A stretch of DNA of 8,053 bases from an uncultured Eubacteriales bacterium. GTDB lineage: Bacteria > Bacillota > Clostridia > Lachnospirales > Lachnospiraceae. Within the stretch, counting starts at the first letter, position 1; each line of letters opens with the position of its first letter. The notes under the pieces were generated by a model. It had not been told where the DNA came from, did no database searches, and worked only from the letters and a program-made list of their open reading frames with translations. Shown piece by piece: positions 1 through 5,451 of the stretch. The translations under genes and the position numbers were made by a program. The DNA lies in contig OMSN01000063.1 in assembly GCA_900313765.1 (NCBI GenBank), positions 1 through 8,053 on the forward strand, given 5' to 3'.

Positions 1-462
1 CACGTCTTCGAACTTGTCAACGGTGATCCCGGGCAGGAAGTCCGCCTCTCCGAAGATCACTCTGCAGCTGTTAATGTCTGCTCCCATGACGGCCTTGCGG
101 TATGCCCAGGCGTCGCGCACTCTCCTGCGGATCAGGGCCGGAGAGACCGGCTCTGTCTGGTAGCGGGTCAGCATGCGGATGCGGATCTTCGAGTGGGAGT
201 TGATGAAACCATACCCCAGCGGGAAGCCATCGAAATCCAGGACACGGATGATGTCACCGTCCTGGCAGGCAGCATCTTCCGGTTGTTCATTTGCACCGGA
301 CACACCTGCCTCTACCCTGTCAATCTCGTTATCGTAGATCCACTGGCCGCCTGCTTTGAGGCTTCTGCCTGCGCCTTTTTTGATATAAACCACGGCAGAG
401 GTTGCCAGGTTCTGGTCCTCTGCCGGTAAGTTAAGCTCTTTAAGCCACTGTGCTGCTGTCAT
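1..462 (-). CDS. RlmI-type class I SAM-dependent rRNA methyltransferase, N-terminal part (cut by window edge)
   Basis: The first 154 codons are visible, from the ATG at 462-460 to the left edge; the catalytic methyltransferase domain lies outside. The visible part matches the N-terminal half of the COG1092/RlmI family, which methylates a cytosine at C5 in 23S rRNA. Residues about 25-100 form the PUA-like RNA-binding domain, with the family patterns SLKAGGQWIYDNEID (34-48) and GFINSHSKIRIRMLTR (85-100). The linker RRRVRDAWAYRK (112-123) follows, then the start of the next domain with VIFGEADFLPGITVDKF (135-151). A good ribosome site (GAGGAAAG) lies about 4-6 bases upstream, inside the end of the preceding permease gene. 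The start overlaps that gene's stop as ATGA, which suggests translational coupling. The family call is firm. The exact target base cannot be read from this fragment, and related members have been given other rRNA positions. Confidence 0.85.
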   Translation of the reverse strand, partial: MTAAQWLKELNLPAEDQNLATSAVVYIKKGAGRSLKAGGQWIYDNEIDRVEAGVSGANEQPEDAACQDGDIIRVLDFDGFPLGYGFINSHSKIRIRMLTRYQTEPVSPALIRRRVRDAWAYRKAVMGADINSCRVIFGEADFLPGITVDKFEDV

Positions 463-1706
463 TCGCTTTCCTCGTCTTTGATGCGGCCGACCATGTCGGC
501 GGCTGTTCTTCCGATGCCTTCGGTTTCCCGTCTATGTACGTTGATTCCGATCAGTTTGTAGATGGTTGCTGCCAGTGGTACGGAGAAGAGCATGCCGGCT
601 ATGCCGCCGATGCCGCCGCCCACTGTGACGGCTGCCAGTACCCAGATTCCGGGCAGTCCCAGGGAGGTCCCGACGACTCTGGGATAGATCAGATTGCCTT
701 CGAGCTGCTGCAGTACGAAGATGAAGATCAGGAAGATCACTGCCTTCCACGGGCTGACGGCCAGGCACATCAGTGCGCCGACGGCTGCGCCAAGATAGCA
801 GCCGAAGACCGGGATCAGGGCGGTGAAGCCTACTACGGTTCCGACCATCGCTGCGTAGGGCAGCCGCAGCAGCCACATGCCTGCGGCGCACAGCACGCCG
901 ATGATGATGGCTTCCGTCACCTGACCCACGATATAATTGTGGAAACATTCATTTGCCACAACAAGGACCGGGCCGGACTTGCTCAGCCAGGATTCTCCGA
1001 AATACGCTCCTGCCAGTCTCTGGAACTGTCCTTTCAGCTTCTCCTTCCCCGTCAGGATGTAGATGGAGAAAATGAAGCCAAGGAGCGCTGTCATGAAGAC
1101 GGATGAGAAGGATCCGATCATCCCCGTCAGGTTCTTGCCTGCGACGGCGGCAAATGTCGAATCGGTCGGTGTCGCTCCGTTGGTCAGGAAGTTCATGATT
1201 CCGGTGATCAGTTTGTTGTAATCCAGCTCATGGATGGCGTCCTGGATCGTCTCCGGGAGCATTCCCATGATCTCGGGGTTGTTGGACAGGGATGTCAGCA
1301 GCGCCGGCACCTTCTTCGTGATGACCGTGATCGCGTTGACAAGCTGCGGAATGATGATCAGGAGCAGGACTACCACCGCGCCGAGCAGGGTCGCGATCGC
1401 GCCGATCAGGCACACTGCGCGGCGGGTCTTTTTAACCAGCGCCCTCGTGCTGTGGGGGAAATACCATTTTTCATACCGCATCATCAGTATGTTGACCACA
1501 TATGCGATCGCAAATCCCAGAAACAGGGGTGCTGCCGCGCTCACCATATGCCAGATGAGGCTGGCGATCGGTCTCCAGCATGTGACGCACAGATAGAGCA
1601 CGAAGATGGACACCATCAGGCGGGTGCATGTTCTCCAGCTGATGATGATCTGGTTCTTCTGCGGCGCCGGTGCCCCGGGCGCCTGCCCTTTTCCTTTTCC
1701 CCGCAT
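459..1706 (-). CDS. AI-2E family (PerM-like) membrane permease
   Basis: This 415-residue polytopic membrane protein belongs to the AI-2E transporter / PerM family (UPF0118). Family members have been linked to autoinducer-2 export and to ion or proton antiport; the substrate here is unknown. After a short basic, proline-rich cytoplasmic start there are hydrophobic segments at about 30-47, 53-78 and 98-124. A soluble insert (about 125-195) is typical of the family. Further segments lie at about 200-219, 263-282, 285-320, 322-334 and 350-386. Family signatures are FHNYIVGQVTEAIIIGVL (255-272), ALIPVFGCYLGAAVGAL (296-312) and the block QLEGNLIYPRVVG (334-346) followed by the GGGIGGIAGM loop (363-372). 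The start is supported by a perfect AGGAGG (1714-1719) seven bases upstream. The length is normal. The stop overlaps the start of the rRNA methyltransferase gene, and the aminotransferase gene lies 91 bases upstream on the same strand, so co-transcription is likely. Confidence 0.93.
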   Translation of the reverse strand: MRGKGKGQAPGAPAPQKNQIIISWRTCTRLMVSIFVLYLCVTCWRPIASLIWHMVSAAAPLFLGFAIAYVVNILMMRYEKWYFPHSTRALVKKTRRAVCLIGAIATLLGAVVVLLLIIIPQLVNAITVITKKVPALLTSLSNNPEIMGMLPETIQDAIHELDYNKLITGIMNFLTNGATPTDSTFAAVAGKNLTGMIGSFSSVFMTALLGFIFSIYILTGKEKLKGQFQRLAGAYFGESWLSKSGPVLVVANECFHNYIVGQVTEAIIIGVLCAAGMWLLRLPYAAMVGTVVGFTALIPVFGCYLGAAVGALMCLAVSPWKAVIFLIFIFVLQQLEGNLIYPRVVGTSLGLPGIWVLAAVTVGGGIGGIAGMLFSVPLAATIYKLIGINVHRRETEGIGRTAADMVGRIKDEESE

Positions 1707-1797
1707 ATTGATACCTCCTGAGATACTGTAGTCTCCTGAGATGCCGGTGTTGTATCCGGTGCTGCCGGTCTTCTATCCGGTGCTGCCGGTGTTGTCT
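1707..1797. repeat. Spacer built of short direct repeats, including a duplicated Shine-Dalgarno
   Basis: The 91-base gap between the aminotransferase stop and the permease start is mostly short duplications. A 21-bp unit (gccggtgttgtatccggtgc plus t) occurs at 1743-1763 and 1764-1784, with two differences, and its first 11 bases recur at 1785-1795. Each full unit gives a CCGG-tgctg-CCGG mini-hairpin (1756-1768 and 1777-1789). Nearer the permease gene, the decamer CTCCTGAGAT, which reads ATCTCAGGAG on the coding strand, occurs twice 18 bases apart (1715-1724 and 1733-1742). The permease ribosome site is therefore present in duplicate. No T-run follows the hairpins, so this does not look like a terminator; read-through from the aminotransferase gene is expected. 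Confidence 0.8.
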
Positions 1798-3087
1798 TTA
1801 CTCTGCTGTCTCCAGCAGTTTTTCGACGGATGTCAGTTTCGTGCACAGAGCAAGCAGTCTGGTTGCTGTCTTCAGATCCTCGATCGGCGGGAAGGACGGA
1901 GCAATACGGATATTGCTGTCATGCGGGTCATTTCCGCCCGGCCAGGTCGCACCGGCAGGCGTCATGGCGACGCCGGCTTTGGCACATTTCAGGACAACTT
2001 CTTTCGCGCAGCCATCCATGGTGTCGAAGGAAATGAAGTATCCGCCTTTCGGGTTGGTCCATCTGGCGATCCCGAGGCCTCCCAGTTCCTCTTCCAGGAT
2101 GCTCTCCACTGCCTCAAACTTCGGGCGCAGGATGTCTGCGTGTTTCCTCATGTGCTCCACCAGGCCGTGGATGTCCTTGAAGAAGCGGACGTGGCGCAGC
2201 TGGTTGACCTTGTCGTGGCCGATCGTCTGCACGCCGAGCTGGTTCTTGATGTCCTCAAGGTTATTCAGGGATGATGCCAGAGCTGCGATGCCGCTGCCCG
2301 GGAACGTGACCTTCGAGGTCGACGCGAACTTATATACCAGATCCGGATTGCCGGCTCTCTTGCACTCGGCCAGGATCTCGATGATCGTATCCTGATCAAT
2401 ATCGTACAGATGATGCACGGTGTAGGCGTTGTCCCAGTAGATGCGGAAGTCCTTCGCAGCGGGTTTCAGGCGCGCGAAGCGGCGCACCGTCTCATCCGAA
2501 TAGGAATTGCCAGTCGGGTTGGAGTATTTCGGCACGCACCAGATTCCCTTGATGCTCTCATCTTCGGAAACCAGTTTCTCAACCATGTCCATATCCGGGC
2601 CGGTCTCAAGCATGGGGACAGGGACATTTTCGATGCCAAAGTACTGGGTGATGCGGAAGTGCCGGTCGTAACCCGGTACGACGCACAGGAACTTCACCTT
2701 GTCCAGTTTGCACCAGGGCGTGCTGCCCATGACGCCGTGGGTGAAGGATCTGGCGATCTGGTCGTACATGATATTCAGGGAACTGTTGCCGTAGATGATC
2801 AGGTGGTCCTTCGGGACTTCCATCATGTCGCTCATCAGTTCCAGCGCTTCCGGGATGCCCGCAAGAACGCCGTAATTGCGGCAGTCCGCGCCATCTTCGC
2901 AGCGAAGGTCGGAATCTGAATTCAGCACATCCATCATACCCATGGACAGATCCAGCTGCTCTACGCAGGGCTTGCCCCTGGCCATGTTCAGGTTCAGATC
3001 CTTGTTCTGTATCTTCTTATACTCAGCTCTCAGCTGTGTGCGAATCTCAGTCAGTTCCTCTTTGGTAAGTTCTGCATACGGTTTCAT
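1798..3087 (-). CDS. Aspartate aminotransferase-like PLP enzyme (PF12897 family)
   Basis: This 429-residue pyridoxal-phosphate enzyme of fold type I matches the PF12897 aspartate aminotransferase group, the subclass known from Corynebacterium. The usual reaction is transfer of the amino group from aspartate to 2-oxoglutarate, giving oxaloacetate and glutamate in the cytosol. Numbered from the chosen start, visible landmarks are the N-terminal LNLNMARGKPCVEQLDLS (31-48), NPTG (190-193), the cofactor-contacting WDNAY with D219 and Y222, the Schiff-base lysine K259 in STSKVTFPGSG, and the carboxylate-binding arginine R394 in NIRIAPSFPP. An in-frame ATG 15 codons upstream (3132) exists, but it has no ribosome site and would lie inside the leader hairpin. 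The start at 3087 gives the family's normal N-terminus (MKPYAELTKEEL) and has GAGGAG upstream, although at a long spacing of 13 bases. It is first in a probable operon with the permease and rRNA methyltransferase. Substrate specificity is inferred from the family. Confidence 0.93.
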   Translation of the reverse strand: MKPYAELTKEELTEIRTQLRAEYKKIQNKDLNLNMARGKPCVEQLDLSMGMMDVLNSDSDLRCEDGADCRNYGVLAGIPEALELMSDMMEVPKDHLIIYGNSSLNIMYDQIARSFTHGVMGSTPWCKLDKVKFLCVVPGYDRHFRITQYFGIENVPVPMLETGPDMDMVEKLVSEDESIKGIWCVPKYSNPTGNSYSDETVRRFARLKPAAKDFRIYWDNAYTVHHLYDIDQDTIIEILAECKRAGNPDLVYKFASTSKVTFPGSGIAALASSLNNLEDIKNQLGVQTIGHDKVNQLRHVRFFKDIHGLVEHMRKHADILRPKFEAVESILEEELGGLGIARWTNPKGGYFISFDTMDGCAKEVVLKCAKAGVAMTPAGATWPGGNDPHDSNIRIAPSFPPIEDLKTATRLLALCTKLTSVEKLLETAE

Positions 3088-3114
3088 GATATTTCTCACA
3101 CTCCTCTTCTTGTG

Positions 3115-3151
3115 GTGATCGCCTGCAGGCATATATATGCATAGCGATCAC
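3115..3151. promoter_or_regulatory. Nested palindromes in the aminotransferase leader
   Basis: A perfect 8-bp inverted repeat, GTGATCGC (3115-3122) and GCGATCAC (3144-3151), encloses 21 bases. Between the arms are two further perfect palindromes, GCCTGCAGGC (3121-3130) and GCATATATATGC (3129-3140). All lie just downstream of the predicted transcription start (about 3158) and upstream of the ribosome site. They could form an mRNA hairpin or serve as an operator for a dimeric repressor. The symmetry is seen directly; the role is inferred. Confidence 0.55.
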
Positions 3152-3164
3152 AGCAATATAAAAT

Positions 3165-3193
3165 ATTCTACCTATGGGGCGATTAAAAGTAAA
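3165..3193 (-). promoter_or_regulatory. Sigma-A-type promoter for the aminotransferase operon
   Basis: Read on the minus strand, a -35 TTTACT (3188-3193, four of six consensus bases) is separated by exactly 17 bases from a -10 TAGAAT (3165-3170, five of six). Transcription would begin near 3158, leaving a leader of about 70 bases before the aminotransferase ATG at 3087. This is the best promoter match in the spacer for the leftward genes. Confidence 0.6.
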
Positions 3194-3248
3194 GAGGAAA
3201 GGGAGAAAGCGAGCTTCTGACCCGCCGCTCAGACTTGATAAAGTTTGA

Positions 3249-3288
3249 CGCGGGTCTGACGTGGCCTAACTTGCCATTCTGACCCGCG
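3249..3288. repeat. 40-base hairpin in repeat unit 1
   Basis: The arms CGCGGGTC (3249-3256) and GACCCGCG (3281-3288) pair perfectly. After a single T:T mismatch the stem continues with GA/TC, and then with GTGGC against GCCAT around the 7-base loop CTAACTT. The same structure is identical in unit 2 at 3373-3412. There is no T-run after either, so they do not look like terminators. Confidence 0.65.
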
Positions 3289-3436
3289 CCTGTGGTCGAT
3301 TCGTGGTTTCTTCGGGCCAGATCCGCCTGAAAGTGGATGTCTGACCCGCCGCTCAGACTTGATAAAATTTGACGCGGGTCTGACGTGGCCTAACTTGCCA
3401 TTCTGACCCGCGCCTGCAGTCGATTCGTGGTTTCTT

Positions 3437-3472
3437 CGGGTCAGATTCGCCTGTAAGTGGACGTCTGACCCG
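3437..3472. repeat. Perfect 9-bp inverted repeat spanning the unit 2 / unit 3 junction
   Basis: CGGGTCAGA (3437-3445) and TCTGACCCG (3464-3472) are exact reverse complements around an 18-base loop. At the unit 1 / unit 2 junction (3313-3348) the same pair carries one mismatch (CGGGCCAGA). The structure therefore bridges adjacent units rather than lying inside one. Confidence 0.6.
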
Positions 3473-3495
3473 CCGCTCAGACTTGACAAAAAGAG

Positions 3496-3515
3496 AAAGG
3501 GGTCTGACCCCTTTT
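3496..3515. terminator. Terminator-like palindrome related to the repeat motif
   Basis: AAAGGGGTC and GACCCCTTT (3496-3504 and 3506-3514) are exact inverted arms around a single central T, followed by one more T on the plus strand. By shape it could act as a weak Rho-independent terminator in either direction. It shares the core GGTCTGACC with the upstream 124-bp repeats. No gene ends here, since both neighbours are transcribed away from it. It may therefore be the edge of the repeat element, or a block against stray transcription, rather than a gene's own terminator. Confidence 0.5.
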
Positions 3516-3532
3516 ATTGTCTGTGGCTGACA

Positions 3533-3541
3533 TGTTATACT
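3533..3541 (+). promoter_or_regulatory. Extended -10 promoter for the C39 peptidase gene
   Basis: TGTTATACT contains a five-of-six -10 hexamer (TATACT, 3536-3541) preceded by the TGn extension, which can replace a good -35. The best -35 candidate at 17-base spacing is a poor TTTATT (3513-3518). Transcription would begin near 3548, giving a leader of about 57 bases. That leader contains the direct repeat ATGTGTTGATG at 3549-3559 and 3578-3588. Confidence 0.5.
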
Positions 3542-3604
3542 ATGCAGGATGTGTTGATGAAACTTTCCATGTTTATCATGTGTTGATGGGATCACGGTGT
3601 TTAT

Positions 3605-4546
3605 ATGAAGAAGAATGTTTTGAATCTGCTGGTGGCTGGTGCGCTCTCCTGCTCTGTGCTTGTGAATGGGGCTGGGTGTGTCTATGCGACAGATGTGGCG
3701 CTGGCTGGGGCGGAATCTGCGGATGATGCTGGCTCTGTGGAGGGTGCCGGTGGAAGTGATGTGAGTGGGATTGAGATGGGTGCGTCGGAGATTCTTCCTG
3801 CCGATGAGATGGTGACGGTCCTGGGGGCTCACAGTATTCTGACCAATGAGATGGTTGCGGATGAATATGAGTGGGTCAAGGTGAATCTGGCGGGCAGTTA
3901 TATGCCTTATGTCATCCCGCATGCGGAGGGGAATCCGAATGTGATTCATTTCCTGTATGTGCGTGCGAAGGGTGGTGAATCGCCGGAATCTTTTGAGTAT
4001 ACGGATGAGGAGCGCAATAAGGCGATCCCGCCTCTTGGTGATGGGGTGACAGGCCTGGTGCCGCTCATCATGCAGTGGGACTACAGATGGGCGTTTAACT
4101 GGTATGGCGGCGGCCCGGCGGCTCTGACTGCATGTGCGCCGACTTGTATGGCGATGATTGGTTTTGGTCTGACGGGTGATGAGTCGATCAATCCGTGGCA
4201 GATGTGCCAGTATGCGGAGAGTGCCGGTTACTGGGTGCCTGGTTCCGGGACTTCGTGGGACATTGTGACAAATGCATTTCCCAATCACCCGATCTCGTGT
4301 CAGAAGATCAGTCCGGATCAGTATACGATCACTGCTGAGCTCAATGCGGGTCATCCGGTATTGATCAATGTCGGCATCGGCAAATTCTCGGCGGTCGGGC
4401 ATTTCATGATCCTGGCAGGGATGGATGAGAATGGAAACTTCATCCTGAATGACCCGAACAATCTGGAGAACTGTTCCAGGACGTGGCCGTGGGAGGATCT
4501 GAGTTCTGAGATCCAGGCTGCGTGGAGCTATACATATAACGGTTGA
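3605..4546 (+). CDS. Predicted secreted C39-like (papain-fold) cysteine peptidase
   Basis: This 313-residue protein has a signal peptide: basic MKKN, hydrophobic residues about 5-24, and a likely signal peptidase I site VYA|TD after residue 28. An acidic Gly/Ala/Ser-rich linker covers about 29-70. Residues 71-150 are of no recognised family. The C-terminal part (about 153-300) resembles the peptidase C39-like domain (PF13529). Q157 in QWDYRW is the likely oxyanion-hole glutamine, C177 in ACAPTCMAM the likely nucleophile, H266 in VGHFMIL the general base and D283 in NDPNN the third catalytic residue. The usual GCGPT around the cysteine reads ACAPT. The protein probably acts outside the cell, or at its surface, on peptides or cell-wall material; the substrate is unknown. 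The start has no strong ribosome site (only a partial GGTG), but it gives a proper signal peptide. The SDR gene follows after 66 bases with no terminator between. The peptidase call rests on motifs. Confidence 0.8.
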   Translation: MKKNVLNLLVAGALSCSVLVNGAGCVYATDVALAGAESADDAGSVEGAGGSDVSGIEMGASEILPADEMVTVLGAHSILTNEMVADEYEWVKVNLAGSYMPYVIPHAEGNPNVIHFLYVRAKGGESPESFEYTDEERNKAIPPLGDGVTGLVPLIMQWDYRWAFNWYGGGPAALTACAPTCMAMIGFGLTGDESINPWQMCQYAESAGYWVPGSGTSWDIVTNAFPNHPISCQKISPDQYTITAELNAGHPVLINVGIGKFSAVGHFMILAGMDENGNFILNDPNNLENCSRTWPWEDLSSEIQAAWSYTYNG

Positions 4547-4612
4547 TGTTCAGGACGAATCATTTTGACGCGGACGGGTTTGATGATGGATCTGTAAGTC
4601 GGGGGTTGGTAT

Positions 4613-5392
4613 ATGGCGGATACGGTTTTGATCACGGGTGCCTCCAGCGGTCTGGGGCTGGAATTCGCCAGGATCTTTGCGTCCCGCGGGTGTGATCTGA
4701 TCCTCACCGCAAGGTCTGAGGAGAAGCTGCGTGAGATTGCCTCGGAGCTTTCCATTGACAGATCTATACATATCGATGTGATCCGTGCGGATCTTTCGAC
4801 GGATGATGGCGCGCAGCAGCTCTATGAGGATGTCAGGGCGCTGGGTCGCAATATCGATCAGTTCGTCAACAATGCAGGGGCCGGTAAGGCTGCGGATACG
4901 GTGGATATCGATCCGGCGGTTCTTAAGGCGCTGCTGCATCTGGATGTCACGTCCTACGCCATGCTGTGCAGGCTGATCGGCGCGGACATGGTGCGGCAGG
5001 GGCACGGGAAGATCCTGAATGTCTCCTCCACCACCGCATTCTTCCCCGATCCGCATTTTAATATCTACGGGCCGTCCAAGGCTTTCGTGATGTCGCTGAC
5101 GGAGGCGATGAAGGGGGAGCTTCGCGGTACCGGCGTGAGTGTCACTGCCCTGTGCCCGGGGCCGGTGAGCACGAACTGGGCGGTGAATGCAGGCAAGTCC
5201 TATCCGGCCATTGCGGCTGATCCGGCGAAGGTGGCCATGGCAGGCTACAGGGCTATGCAGGCCGGGCGTCTGTACGTGATCCCCGGGATCGGCACTGCGG
5301 TTGGAACCTTCTTCCTTACGTTGCTGCCGAGGAGCCTGCGGGTTGCGGTCGGAGCCTGGTGGCAGGATCGGATGATCCGGAAGGGGAAATAA
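4613..5392 (+). CDS. Short-chain dehydrogenase/reductase (SDR), classical type
   Basis: This 259-residue NAD(P)-dependent oxidoreductase of the classical SDR family is closest in style to the COG0300 group. The cofactor motif TGASSGLG is at 8-15. ARSEEKL at 33-39, with R34 after the second strand, favours NADP(H). D60 in RADLS probably contacts adenine, and NNAG is at 86-89. The catalytic serine is S139 in NVSST, and Y152 and K156 form YGPSK. CPGPVSTNW (181-189) follows the last core strand, and a hydrophobic, basic C-terminal tail (about 228-259) may associate with membrane. The position that is normally the fourth catalytic residue, Asn, reads D111 (LHLDVTSY). The start lies directly before the Rossmann motif, with a GGGGG ribosome-site-like run seven bases upstream. 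It is probably co-transcribed with the peptidase gene and ends at a strong terminator. The substrate cannot be predicted. Confidence 0.92.
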   Translation: MADTVLITGASSGLGLEFARIFASRGCDLILTARSEEKLREIASELSIDRSIHIDVIRADLSTDDGAQQLYEDVRALGRNIDQFVNNAGAGKAADTVDIDPAVLKALLHLDVTSYAMLCRLIGADMVRQGHGKILNVSSTTAFFPDPHFNIYGPSKAFVMSLTEAMKGELRGTGVSVTALCPGPVSTNWAVNAGKSYPAIAADPAKVAMAGYRAMQAGRLYVIPGIGTAVGTFFLTLLPRSLRVAVGAWWQDRMIRKGK

Positions 5393-5393
5393 A

Positions 5394-5429
5394 AAAAGGG
5401 CAATCGCACATCAGTGCGACTGCCCTTTT
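5394..5429. terminator. Bidirectional Rho-independent terminator
   Basis: A near-perfect hairpin has arms AAAAGGGCA/TGCCCTTTT and TCGCAC/GTGCGA, separated by one A:C mismatch, with the loop ATCA. An A-run on one side and a T-run on the other let it work in both directions. It sits between the SDR gene stop (5392) and the transketolase C-subunit stop (5452), two convergent genes, so it should end both transcripts. Confidence 0.93.
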
Positions 5430-5451
5430 GTCATTTCATTTCCCTGCGAGA

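Larger units (their letters stand above)
3216..3486. repeat. Tandem 124-bp repeats with alternating inverted motifs (REP/BIME-like)
   Basis: Two full units (3216-3339 and 3340-3463) differ at 7 of 124 positions, about 94% identity. The first 23 bases of a third copy follow (3464-3486). Each unit carries the nonamer TCTGACCCG or its inverted form four times in alternating orientation. Forward copies are at 3216, 3278, 3340, 3402 and 3464. Inverted copies are at 3251 (CGGGTCTGA), 3313 (CGGGCCAGA), 3375 (CGGGTCTGA) and 3437 (CGGGTCAGA). The result is a series of strong potential hairpins. No convincing protein is encoded: the period is not a multiple of three, so any reading frame shifts from copy to copy. 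The arrangement resembles bacterial interspersed mosaic elements made of REP sequences. A structured RNA or a protein-binding array is also possible. Confidence 0.85.

Noticed and set aside
450..1106. Plus-strand open frame opposite the permease gene
   Set aside because: It lies wholly antisense to a strongly supported membrane protein and has a biased, meaningless composition.
1616..1846. Small minus-strand open frame reading through the 21-bp repeats as TTPAAPDRRPAAPD
   Set aside because: It overlaps the ends of two firm genes in another frame, and its repeated residues only reflect the DNA repeats.
3216..3486. CRISPR array
   Set aside because: The units are alike over their whole 124 bp, with no short repeats separating unique spacers, and no cas genes are present.
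3483..3488. Perfect TTGACA as a -35 for the peptidase gene
   Set aside because: At 17-base spacing the -10 position falls in the GC-rich palindrome (about 3506-3511), which is unlike TATAAT.
3229..3489. Minus-strand open frame of 86 codons across the 124-bp repeats
   Set aside because: The repeat period is not a multiple of three, so the frame reads different peptides in each copy. There is no ribosome site and no known domain.
3677..3679. Lipoprotein cysteine (C25) in the C39 peptidase signal peptide
   Set aside because: The residues before it, GAG, lack the Leu/Val/Ile needed at -3, whereas VYA|TD just after it is a good signal peptidase I site.
3353..4402. Long minus-strand open frame of 349 codons opposite the C39 peptidase gene
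   Set aside because: Its product is an Arg/His/Ile-rich string with no recognisable fold. It is the complement of a gene with clear motifs and runs on into the tandem repeats. It is an antisense shadow.
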